This document shows positions 22,980 through 34,300 of a DNA stretch of 64,000 bases, one piece after another. Under the pieces are notes generated by a model. It was not told where the DNA came from, ran no database searches, and saw nothing but the letters and a program-made list of their open reading frames with translations. The number at the start of each line of letters is the position of its first letter. The first letter of the stretch is position 1. Origin of the DNA: Flaccisagitta enflata (Eukaryota > Chaetognatha > Sagittoidea > Aphragmophora); NCBI GenBank assembly GCA_965153355.1, contig OZ231127.1, positions 12,648,001 through 12,712,000 on the forward strand, read 5' to 3'. Position numbers and translations under genes: made by a program.

Positions 22980-23774
22980 CTTTGAAAAAGTGGGAAAAAA
23001 AGGTAACACTTATTCTATGACTTCTTTCTAAAACTCATCTCCACCGACATTTTCTCTATGTCAGAGTTCAATGTATTATTACGCATCGAGAAAGAGAGAC
23101 AGACTGGCTTAAACCAACAAGAAAATGGATGGGCAGATGAGATGATTCGCAGACAATCCATTACTACACCTTAAGTTGGTGTGACTGCATGCTGCAGTCA
23201 GTGCAACGTAATTTAGTGCCGCGTAAAAAAAAGTTTATGTGAAAGGTGATGCGTGAGCGTAACTCTCTACAGCATAGTGAGACAGCAACGATGACATGAA
23301 AAATCGCACCATAAAAATCACCTTTAGAAAGAAAAGTGAAATATCTTCCAAAGCTAATGAGTGACATCGATGAAAAAAAGATTGACCATAATACACATGA
23401 ATTACTATAGATTAAAAAAAAATATAACTCTCTGTGCTTAAGTTAACCTTTATGTCCCCGGACTTTAACTCTGAGCGCATGATCAGAAAATTGTATGAAA
23501 CATCGTGTCAATTGAGTTAATATTAAAAATCGGGGGTGCTTTGATCTCTCAATTTTCATTTAAGATCCAAAGCAGAATTTACCACTCTATCCACCGGTGG
23601 CGTTACCGGGATTGTAGAAGCGAGTGCTCGGCCGAAGTAATTTTATCTTACATGCAGTTGAATTTGATTTCAGAGCAAAATCTGAACTGTTGAGATCAAC
23701 GGGCTAACCTTTTTCAAGCTCTACAATGACTTATGCTTGGTTTTTATTTTGGCATGGAGGCTTTGATTTGAAAA
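22980..23774. other. Spacer without recognisable features
   Basis: Mixed AT-rich sequence with short frames only (for example 23,505-23,693). No splice-bounded exon or repeat structure is recognised. Confidence 0.45.
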
Positions 23775-24805
23775 TTAATGTGGTGGAAGGTGGTGGTTAT
23801 GCGGTGGATAGAGGTGAAATAGGCCTAGGAGCTTGGTAGGTGGTGGATTAGGGCCAATGAGATGATGGAAGGTGGTGCTTTTGGGTGGATAGAGTTGAGA
23901 TAGACCTAAGAGCTTGATAGGTGGTAGATTAGGGCCAGTGTGATGGTGGAAAATGGTGCACTGTCCGCCAGAACACATGATGAGTTGACTTCAGATGATT
24001 GTCTAAAACTCTAATAGGTTTTGAGTCCTTGTGGTATGCATAATACAAATAAAAAAAAAACTAAATCATTTTTGGGGCGCTTTTTGAAATATATACAAAA
24101 ATGGTACAAATTTAGTACATTTTTCATCATAATGCTTTGTGATGACTTATTTTAGTATTTTTTACCTCAAATTTGGACTCAGTGGGTGGCTTGCGGTTTG
24201 TTTGATATATCACACTATATACTTTTTAAAAATAAGTAAAAACTTATTTCTAAACAAAATCATTAAAAATGAATGTATTTTATAGCAATATGATGAAAAA
24301 ATTAACTTTTTATTTCTATTCAAAAATATAAAGTGTGACATATCAAACGAACCACAAAGCAGTCGCCGAATCCAAATCTGCAGTCAAAAATACCAGAAAA
24401 GATCACCACAAAGAGTTAAGATGAAAAATACATTAAATTTATACCATTTTTGCATATATTTCAAAAATCACCCCAAAAGTGATTTATTTCCCTTTAGATT
24501 TACATTGTACATACTACAATGACCAAGAAACTATCAAAGTGAGAGACGATCATTCTACCTCAACTCATTCCATGTTTTGGCTGGTAGTGGGTGGTTATGG
24601 GTGGATGGAGTTGAGATAGGCCCAGGTGGTGGATAAGGGCTAGTGTGATGGTAGGTGGTGGTTGTAGGTGGATGGAGTTGAGATAGGCCTAGGAAATTGA
24701 TAGGTGGTGGATGAGGGCCATTGTGATGGTGGAAGGTGGTGGTAATGGGTGGATAGAGTGGAGATAGGCCTAGGAGCTTGATGGATGGTGGATTAGGGCC
24801 AGTGT
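23775..24805. repeat. Roughly 76-bp tandem repeats split by a fold-back element
   Basis: Units of 'gatggtggaaggtggtgg..gggtggatagagttgagataggcctaggagcttgatagg' type occur twice at 23,780-23,960 and three times at 24,583-24,800. Between them lies a palindromic element (23,967-24,583) with ends 'gccagaacacatgatgagtt' and the complement of 'gccaaaacatggaatgagtt'. Its arms match over most of their length, with a centre near 24,265. The array was evidently interrupted by the element. Confidence 0.7.
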
Positions 24806-24819
24806 GCATTTAGGCTGGA

Positions 24820-25022
24820 ACTTGAGCTTTAGGGCTGGAATTTAAGCTTCAATGCTGGGATTTGAGCCTTATGGCTGGGATTTGAGCCTTGAGGCTGGGA
24901 TTTTAGCCTCAAGGCTGGGATTTGAGCCATAAGCTTAGGATTTTTGCCCAAAGGCTAGGACTTGAGCCTGGAGGCTGAGATTTGAGCTTGGTGGCCATGA
25001 TTTGAGCATGGAGGCTGTGATG
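24820..25022. repeat. G-type minisatellite
   Basis: About ten copies of GGCTGGGATTTGAGCCTCAA and variants, directly followed by a fold-back element. Confidence 0.85.
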
Positions 25023-25023
25023 C

Positions 25024-25373
25024 TGAAGCATATATTCATATTCCAGAATTTCACATTTGTCAGTGAGGCCGTTTTAGAGTTATGGTGGTCCAAAGTTTCA
25101 AAAAACACCAATTTTTCCACCAAATCTTTTGGTAAAAAATTGGCAAAAAAGTTTCAAAAAATGGTCTACAAAGGGGGGGTCAAAACAATTGGAAAGTATT
25201 TAATTCGCCCAGATCCAAAACCCTGCAGACAACTTTTTTTTTTCAATTCTTTTGAAAAATTTTCTTTGTAATTTTTGTTAAAAAATTGGTGTTTTTTGAA
25301 ACTTTGGACCATCATAACTCTTAAATGGTTTCACTGACAAATGTGAAATTCTGGAATATGAATGTATGCTTAA
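25024..25373. mobile_element. Fold-back element, about 350 bp
   Basis: The left arm 'ttccagaatttcacatttgt', then 'cagtgag', and further in 'ggtggtccaaagtttcaaaa', is complemented by 25,290-25,373 on the right. The centre is near 25,199 and the loop is short. No target duplication was identified. Confidence 0.7.
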
Positions 25374-26634
25374 ACTTGAGTAACTTCAGCAAAAAAGAAG
25401 GTATCTGAAGGAAAAAATAAAATTTTATGCAAGCTCAAAAATGGCCAAAATGCAAATTTTGCTGATTTTGCTCTGACAAAGTAACTTTGAACGTCAATAT
25501 CTCCGCAGCCGTTAGTCGCAGTGAGCTCAAATTTTATGTGAAGTTAGGGTAGATCGGATGACAGGAACAGTTTTTATTCAACCTCAAAAAATGGGTCATT
25601 TTTGCAATTTTTGAGAAACAAATTTTTTTTCTAACAGGGCTAGCTCAAAAATTTTTTTAGAGACTTTTAATTTGTTATTAATTATATCAAAATATGACAA
25701 TTGACAGAATTTTTTATTTGAAAAAAAAAATTGATGCAAAATTGTCCCACACTGCATTTTATGAAAAATTTCATAACTGTATCAAAATTTCATTTTAAGA
25801 GCAGAAATTTTGCACACTTATTAGTGAGTCCTAAAACTACTACCACGTAAAAAATCAGGCGATTTTATTGAAAACCTTAGAAAATATTCCACTTTTTGTG
25901 TTTTTTGAGTTTTGGGTGCCATAGCTACAAAAATTTGGCGGAAATCCCCAACAAAAAATGAAATTTGTGTAAATGTGTCTAACTAATATACATAAGAGAG
26001 ATTTTTTTTTAAGTGTAATTTTTGTAGTCAAAATCAGCAAAAAACTTTTAAAAAATTTTTTGGACTAAAAAAAATGAATTTGTTAGAATGGCTCCAAGAC
26101 CTATAGGTGCATCATGTGGTAAAAGATTTGATTATGAATCCTAGCCGTTTGGCAGATATGGCTTCCCCAGAGTTATACAGTTCTTCGATACTCTTACTGT
26201 ATAAGATTCAGCCCTACTATACAAATTTAAAAACAGACGCACTTTTGAATGGTTGATTTTGCTATTAAAAATCAAACAAACTAATTAAAATTCTAGACTA
26301 TTTGAAAGCCCTTGAAAATCTCTTTCATTTGGCGCCAATCTAGTATCTCTATCTTTTTTTGTTTGGAAATGGCATTAGTTTGAGTAAAAATGTTGCCAGA
26401 TTTGTTTTTGCAGTCCCTTTGAAAAAGATGCGATTCAGCAAAATGGTGTCTCACTTTAAAAAGCTCTAGCTCCTAAATTGTTAAAGATGCAGATCTGGGA
26501 TTGGTCTAAAATGAAAGATAATTTTAAAAAATCTTTAAAATCACTTCCTCTAATTAATTTTGAAGTCAGTTTTATCAGCAATTAAAGGGGTGCGTATTTT
26601 TTTTTAATTTGCGTAGTACTGTAATGATTTTCCT
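25374..26634. other. AT-rich spacer, nothing recognised
   Basis: Long A/T runs and short frames. I see no gene, no array and no clear terminal repeats. Confidence 0.5.
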
Positions 26635-27539
26635 TTTTAGGCAGCGGCCCCATGGCCTATGCTTTCACACATAGGTTGAGGCGGATCACCCAATAGGCTT
26701 AATAGGCTTAAGCCTAGGGCCCCGCGCCTCAGGGGGGCCCCGTGCCTGCAAAAAAAAAAAATGAAAAAAAGTAAATAAAGAGAAAAAAGACAAGACAGTG
26801 AATAAAGAAAAGAAGAAAGAAAAAGAAGAAAGCAAGAGTAGAAGAAAAAAAATGAAAAGAAAAAAAAGAGCAAAAGAACAAAAATAAGATCATTAAGAAT
26901 TGTGATCTGCATGAGATGGTAAACAATTGCAGAGGTATTATTCAAAACAGAAACTTATAAAAGATCATTAACAAATATCTTGTACTTTTTTTAAAGAAAA
27001 AAATGGCATAAATGGCATTATCAGCTTTGAAAACAATTTTTAGATTTTTAAAGCTAGAAAATTTCTTTTCTTAATTTTTTATAAATTTAATAAAATAGAG
27101 AAGTAAATATCACTTGGTCCCCTAGAGAAAAGAGCGAAAAAGGCTGTTTCGGGATTTTATACATGGCTTGAATATGAGCCCAAGCGATATTAAATGCTAA
27201 ATTTTGTTCAAGCGAAGTGTTTTCTAGTCATTCATAGCCAAAATTATCCTTGGGTTAATTTTTTTGTTAAAAGAAATTGAGTTAAAAATATCAGAATTGA
27301 AGACGCTTAGAAGTTAGGGTTGTCATGGCCCAACCAGGCAGCATTGAGTCGAGTTGAGTCAGCCCTTATATCTCCAAAGCCTGGTGCCTCCATATCTGTT
27401 TTCATTTTCATTCCACGACGACGCCCTTAGACGCCATAAAAAAAAGAAACAGCATATGACTTTGCAAAAGCTACGACCAAATGTCGCACATTTTGCTTGT
27501 TCCCTTTATTGGATATCTATTTGCGCATGTCTTTACCCG

Positions 27540-28594
27540 TTTTTGTCCGCCACGGAATATCATTCCGATGGGGACTATAATTCAAGATGGGTGGGTGTCG
27601 TCATTGTTGTAGTCGTCGTTGTCGTTGTCGTTGTCACGGATTTTAAAGAATTGATAACTTTTTTATGCTTTGACCAATTTGGTTCATATTAGGTGGGAAG
27701 TTGTACTAGGGTAAGGCGCTTTACATCCTATCTGACTTTTATGATCTGACAAACCCAACTGGCCCAACCAGCCTACTGGCTTAAAAGTGAAAACATGCAT
27801 AACTTTGGCATTTTTCAACCGATTTGATTGAAATTTGGTATGGAGTCTCTAAATGAAACCACTCTACATATGTATGTGATTTATATGCATTTGAGCATGC
27901 TAATCGGCCAAACCGGCTTACCACCCAACCAGCCTACCAGCCTAAATGTGAAAAACTTGCATAACTTTGTCATTTTTCAACTTATTTGGTTGAAACTTGG
28001 TATGGAGTCTCTAAATGGAAGAACTCAACATATGCACACTACTTTTCCTGTCAAACCAGCCTACCACCCAACCAGTCTACCACTACCAGCCTACAAGTGA
28101 AAAATGTGTATATCTTTGGTATTTTTCAACCAATTTGGTTGAAATTGGTATGGAGTTTCTAAATAGAACGACTCAACACATGTATGTGATTCATTTGCAT
28201 TTGAGCATGCTAAACTGCCAATCCGACCTAACGCCCAACCAGCCTACGGGCCTAAAAGCAAAAACCTTGCATTACTTGGACATTTTTCAACCCATTTGGT
28301 TGAAACTTGGTATGGAGTTTCTAAATGGAAGAACTCAATATATGCACACTATCTATCCTGTCAAACCAGCCTACCACCTAACCAGCCTACTAGCCTAAAA
28401 GTGAAAAACGTGCATAACTTTGCCATTTTTCAACCAATTTACTTGAAACTTTGTATAAAGACTCTAAATAGAAAGATTTATCGTTCAAACAAACTTATTG
28501 GGTTAGCGATCTTTTGGTCATAGCGATCTTATGGAATTGGTGATCTTTAACCCCCCTCTGTCGCGGACCCAATAACTGTTCAGATTTTTTACAA
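27540..28594 (+). mobile_element. Family F element with roughly 160-bp tandem repeats
   Basis: The head is TTTTTGTCCGCCACGGAATA, which folds back with ATTCCGATGGGGAC. A (GTCGTT)n run follows. Then come four to five units (spacing 144-162 bp) carrying 'catttttcaacc.atttggttgaaacttggtatgg' and 'aaccagcctacc'. The tail is GTCGCGGACCCAATAACTG, ending before 'ttttt'. A second copy lies at 40,551-42,396 in the other orientation. Confidence 0.75.
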
Positions 28595-29290
28595 TGGCTG
28601 AAGTCGCCACTTGCAAGAATTTATCAAAATTTCATGTCGTCTCCTATTGGAGCGAATGGCGATTCATGGAAATTGTAAGAGAACTTCTGTCTCTTGAAAG
28701 ATGCCCTTAGTCTTTACGCGAAAACTTGCTGAAAGGTAAAACAAATTAGTGAATATACATTTATGACAAATACAGCAAGCATATGATAAACTGGTATTAG
28801 TTACCATGAATGACACACTAACTGTTCTTCTTTATTGTAAAAGTCGTTATGCTGTTTCTTATCATATTGGTTATGAAGTTAGCGTTTTTTCGTAGTTAGG
28901 CCTTTTCCCAGTATTTGTTTTGGCAATGCTGTTCAACGCATTTTTTAATGAAAATGATCAATTTCCCTTCTTACCTGATTAAAATAATGTGCTTATAGTC
29001 TTTTTTGGCAAAACTTGTACATTAATTAGCTCAAGAAAAGAGAGGAGGTCACAAAAAAAGTAGGCAGAAACATCCATAAGGGCGATTTTTCGAATTTTCA
29101 GCCGCAAGGATATAAAATAGGAAAAATTTTTGTCACGAGGTATCAAATGAAAGCCCTTGCAATACTGCATCAACTTGTACCGGTCATTAGGGGTTTGGGG
29201 AAAAATTTTTTTTTTCATTTACATTGCTAAATAAAAAAGTAAATGTTGTAATTTGTTTTATGCATTATAATTAATCAGTGAAAGAATATC
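28595..29290. other. Inner part of element I, no gene
   Basis: AT-rich sequence between the nested F element and the right end of element I. A 79-codon minus frame at 28,979-29,218 has no splice context or recognisable domain. Confidence 0.45.
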
Positions 29291-30140
29291 TAAATATTTC
29301 AAATCAACCAGGCAGATGGGGGGAAGGGGGGCCCCGCCCCCTAGTCAAGCCTAGGGCCCCGCGCATTGTTGATCCGTCTCAGCACATAGGGCAAATTTCT
29401 CCTCCTCCTTCATCTTCTCCTTCTCCTGTCAGTCCACCCCCTTTGAAGCTCATATCCCAGTCTTGAAACCCATATCCCAGCTTTGAGGCCCAAATCCTAG
29501 TCTTGAGGCCCAAATTCTAACCATGATGTCTCAATTCCAGCCACAAAGCTCAAATCTCAGCCTCCAGGTTCAAATCCCAACCTTCAGGCACAGATCCCAA
29601 CCTCAAGGCTTAATTCCCAGCCTTGAGGCTCAAATCCGAGCCTCCAGGCTCAAATCCCAGTCTCAAGGCTCAAATCCTAGTCTTGAGGCTCAAATCTCAG
29701 CCTTTAGGCTCAAGTCCCAGCCTCAAGGCTCAAATCCTAGCCTCAAGGCTCAAATCAAAGCTTTGAAGCTCAAATCCCAGCCTTGAGGCTCAAATCCCAG
29801 TATCGAGGTTCAAATTCTGGCTGCAAGGCTCACATTCCAGCCTCAAGGCTAAAATCACAGACCCCTACTTCAAGGCTCAGATCCCAGCCTTGTGGCTCAA
29901 ATCAGTCATGAGGCTCAAATTCCGGCCTCGAGGTTCAAATTCCAGCCTCAAGGCTCAAATCTATCTCTGGAGGCTAGTACAAGTATTGAGGCTCAAATCC
30001 CAGTCAAGAACCTTCAAACTTACTAAGTATAGGTTATCAGCCCCTTTTGGGCTGCTGACCTTTTCACCCTCACACATCCATATACACTCACATGGGGGCA
30101 ATGGGTACCACTGACCATCTATAGCTTTTGCGACTATTCT

Positions 30141-31309
30141 TGCTCCTTTTTGATTGAAGGTAAAAGTGTAGGTGTGAAAAAGTATTAAGTGGGTGAGTGG
30201 AGTAGAATGGGGGGGAGGTGAATGGTGTAGAAAATATGGGAAAGCTCAAAATGAGGTATGTTTTGAAATGAAGTGTACTTATTGATGAGGTAGATCTTTA
30301 CAATGGAATTTATCTGCAAATTCTTATCAGAATTTCTTCTTCACCTCCACCACAACGGGGCTTATATGTAAATGAGTAAAATTAAATCCCCAAGGTTAGT
30401 TATATATACATATTAGTAGGCACATTTCATTGAGCAGAATTTACATTGGCCTCCCTAATATTTTTCTTTGAAAATTTATGTAATATTTCCTTTACACATT
30501 TTTTTTAAATCTCCAGTTCTTCATATTCATGTTTTTTTTTAAGTTTTGATCCTTAATTAATATTCCTAGTTATTTCCAATCACTTTAAAGTTGCACTAAA
30601 ATGTAAAAATGATATTCCCCTTTTTCAAGCCAGCATTGCTTTTTAATAACAGTGGCATAGAAAATGAAAACAAAAATGGAAAAACAAAATTTCCTTAGTA
30701 GTTGCAGACACGCAAGTCTATAAGAGACTTTGTCCGTCTTTCCTTGGTCCGTCGATCCATTGGTCCGTTGGTCCGTCCATCAGCATGAGTCAAAAAGTGG
30801 GAAAACATGCATATCTGCCCCTGCCCACCCGTCCGCAACTGGTGGCCGTGTATACGGCCTTATTTCAAGCCACCATTACTTTTTACTAACAGTGGCATAC
30901 AAAATGAAAATTTCATTTCTTCCGAAGATCATGTAGTGCAACCTATCAAATTGGAAATCATTTTAGGAATGTAAATTTCAACAGAATTTTAAGTGGAACA
31001 TGCACCCTTAAATTTAAACTAAATCTACAGAAAATTAGTAATTTTTAAGAATTTTTACAAAAAAAGAGATATTTCATTGAACAACTAACACCATTTTTCC
31101 TACCTGAAATATATCCACTTATACCGGGTTGCTACTGTTTGAGATTTTTTTCACTGATAATCATATAAGCAAATACAGTGGGCAGTAGGATGATTATTGA
31201 TTAATCACTGTATTTGAATGTGCTTAGATGTAAAAAGAATAATTTCATCCTGTTAAAGTATAGGATCATGTTTGTTGTTTCATAATTTTAGAAAACATCC
31301 ACATCTGCA
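30141..31309. other. Spacer downstream of gene 2, with one family C element
   Basis: Contains the C-type element at 30,696-30,872. The rest is AT-rich. The 3' UTR of gene 2 must lie at its right edge, but I found no canonical AATAAA close to the stop. Confidence 0.5.
30696..30872 (+). mobile_element. Small rolling-circle-like element, family C
   Basis: The head is TAGTTGCAGACACGCAAGTC, then a GTCCGT/GGTCCGTC core. The tail is GTCCGCAACTGGTGGCCGTG, whose GGCCGT-gtat-ACGGCC stem-loop is perfect, followed by TTATTT. Confidence 0.75.
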
Positions 31310-34300
31310 TCATGATCTTGGTGCGTGATAGACCACTGATACATACTTTTTATAGTTATTCAAGGGGTCATCTTGAACAAGCACTGTTTTGTCTTCTTTT
31401 GATGATGAACTTCCTGTAGAGCAAGTATCAGCAGGAACACATGCTCTATGTGAATACACAGTCAGACTTGATTGAAATTTTGAAACATATCCTGCTTTTT
31501 TGTCTTGCTTGACTGACTTTATTTTGGGAGCTTTTCCATTCAATTTGTCTTTTTTGAATAAAGAATCAATGTCAAACTGATCATATTTTTTCTTATCCTC
31601 TAAGAAATCCTTTAATTGCAATTCCATCTCCTGCTCTTGATGACTAACTATTTCTAACTCCTCATTATTTATCACTTTGCTTATTTTGTCTTCAAAATCT
31701 AATATTTTTTGTTCTTTTTTGTTTAATTCCAAGCTTTTCTGATATTGCCCCCTCTCGCCAAAGTTATCTTCCAAAGAGGGCAAAATAGATCCATGTGATT
31801 TTTGGGTGTCTGATTTGAGTTGCTTTAACTGATCCATGTTTTTGACACCTGATGGGAGCTCTTCCAAAGTAAGCGATTTTCTTTTCTTGATATCTTCTTT
31901 TATTTGCATATCATTCTCTATGATTTGGGGTATTTCATTGATTATTTTGTCTTTAATTTCCTTTATGGAATTCCTTTTAATTTGCTCATTTTCTCTCTTT
32001 AGAGCAGTTTCAAGCAGCTCTAACAAAACTGGCTTGCTTAGTTCCACTTGTTCCATCTTTTTTTCTCTCAAGGACATCATATCTTTGACTCCAATTGGAA
32101 TTTCTTCTAGGACCAGACTGTGCTTTTTTAACTCTTCTCTTTTTGCCCTTTGAATTGTGTTTACAACACGGGGTATTTCTGCAATGACCTGTTTCTTTGA
32201 TTCCTGGACAAAATGTTGCTGTATGTTTTCCTCCTCACGCCTCAGCACCTCAATTTTCAGAGCCAACATGACAGGTTTGCTAAGAATTACCTGCTGATGT
32301 TTAGCATTATGTAATTTTGACATCTCATGTGCAGCCCCACTTAAAACGGAGAGATATGCAGATGATTTCTCAATAACTGCATGCTTTTGCTGAATAAATG
32401 TAGTCATCTTTGATACTGCATTTGGTATGCTTTGTAAACATTTCCGCTTCTTCCCATTCACATCTTTACGTAATAAAGCTTCTTTTTGCATCAAATCAGC
32501 TGAACATTTCAGTTCTTTGTGCAATTCCTTACTCAGTTGAATATGGTGTGATTTTTCTTCTTGAAGTAATGACATACTATATGACCCAAAGGGAACCTCG
32601 TCAAGAAGTTTTTTCTTAGCCTTCCTGATTGAAGCTTTCAGTTGTTGTTCCTTTTCTAATTGTTGAACAGATTTCAGTAATTCAAGCTTGATTGATTTGA
32701 TCATCTCTGCATGATTCATTTTCAATGCTTGCAGATCTTTCATTTTGGCTGCGCCAATAGGAAGTTCTTTCAAGACTTCACTTTTTCTTTCACTGTTAAT
32801 CTCTTTTTCTTTCTTGATGGTTGCGACCAGTTCTGGTATACTGGCAATTGCAAAATCCTTTATAGCTTTAATAGACTTTTTCTTCGCCTGTTCATTTTCC
32901 CAGTTTATAAATGCAATTTGCAATTCTTGATTGACAGGCTTACTTTGTAGTATTTGCTCATTTTTCTTGAGTCGAAGCTCAGTCATTTCATTTGCAGCAC
33001 TCTCTATCAGTGATAACGAATCCTGCATTGATGTTCTTCTCAATTGACGAAAGGACTCCATGTCAGTTGCTGCACTTGGTATACCTTCCATCAATATCAT
33101 TTTCTTTTCCAGGATAAACTGTCTAAAATCAGCATCTTTTTTCATTAACTCTACTGATTGCAATAAATCCTTGAAGAGTTCTTTGCTTAACTGGATTTGC
33201 TGGTGCTTTTTTTGTTTCATTTCTGACATACTATTGGAACCTTCAGGGAGTTCCTCCATTACTTTCTCATATTTATGTTTCACTCCATCCATGTACTTTT
33301 GAAGCTTCTCCTTCTCCATCAGTTTAACATCAACAATTTCTTTCAATGATCTGATAATAGCTCTTAGTGACACTTGTGCACTGTTTTTTGATTCTTTAAG
33401 CTGTTTCATTTTTTGGCAGGACTGTGGAATTTCATTCATGATTTCCTTGTGTTTTTCTTTTTGGTTTCTTTTGACTTTCTCATATTTGGTTTCTTCCTGC
33501 TCCATTTCCTTGATTTTTTGCACCAAGGATGGAAGAATGGATCTGAGTGTGTCCTGAACTTCTAATTTACTTCTTTTGAGCTGACTCATATTTGTAACAC
33601 CTGATTGGAGCTCTTTGAACATTTGGCTTTTTCTTTGCTTTGTTTCCTCTCTCTGTTGTTTGCTATTTTCTACAGCTTGCCTCAGCTCTGACAGAACCTC
33701 AATTTTCATTTGGTTTAAGAGATTTTTTTGGTTTCTCTCATTTTCAAATTCTTCAACTCTAGAGAGCAGGTCATGCAATACAGGCCTTAGTAATTTGCCA
33801 TGTTCCAACTTGTTTTCTATGGAAACATTTGATTTGCTGTTCCCTTCTGAAATTTCCTCTAATGATTTTTCCTCTTCTTTTTCATATGAAGAGTCAGGAA
33901 AAGAAAAAAAATTCAAAGGGAGTGAGTCCACAACAAAATTGGCATCTTGGTGCTGCTGGATTTCACTATTTAGATCAAATGTTAGGGGATTGCTGAGTAT
34001 GGTTTGTTTCAATCTCTCCTTTTGTTGTGATGCCATTTCATCGGCCGAACTAGCAATGTCACCAGAATTATAGCATTCATTTTGGCCCATCACTATTCTG
34101 TTAGTGGGTGATAAAGAAAGGGCAGATGATTCTGTAACAATTACATTTGTCTCTGGAATAGATTTTGCCTCATCCAGTCTTGCTTGGGACATCTCAATTT
34201 TTTTGTAAATGGCTGTGTCCACAGCATTTTTTTCAATGACTTCTTCAGGAGTTTCAGAATGTTCTTGGTGGGCCTCATCAGTCTGTTTGGTTGAATTTAT

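Larger units (their letters stand above)
26676..29382. mobile_element. Element I, 2.7 kb, 8-bp target duplication
   Basis: The ends are TTGAGGCGGATCA at the left and the complement of CTGAGACGGATCA at the right. Both ends carry a 'cctagggccccgcgc' motif nearby. CACATAGG occurs immediately outside on both sides (26,668-26,675 and 29,383-29,390), a perfect 8-bp duplication. No transposase frame is present. A family F element (27,540-28,594) is nested inside. The duplication length suggests a hAT-type partner. Confidence 0.75.
26635..30140 (+). mobile_element. Family G element interrupted by element I
   Basis: The left part (26,635-26,675) is TTTTAGGCAGCGGCCCC...CCTATGCTTTCACACATAGG. The right part resumes at 29,383 with CACATAGGGCAAATTTCTCC, then 'tcctcc', about 28 copies of the GGCTCAAATCCCAGCCTCAA minisatellite (29,450-30,010), a 'cagccccttttgggctg' hairpin and GACCATCTATAGCTTTTGCG, then 'actatt'. 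The joined 5' part matches the intact order seen at 59,037-59,110. Without the insert the element would be about 0.8 kb. Confidence 0.75.
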
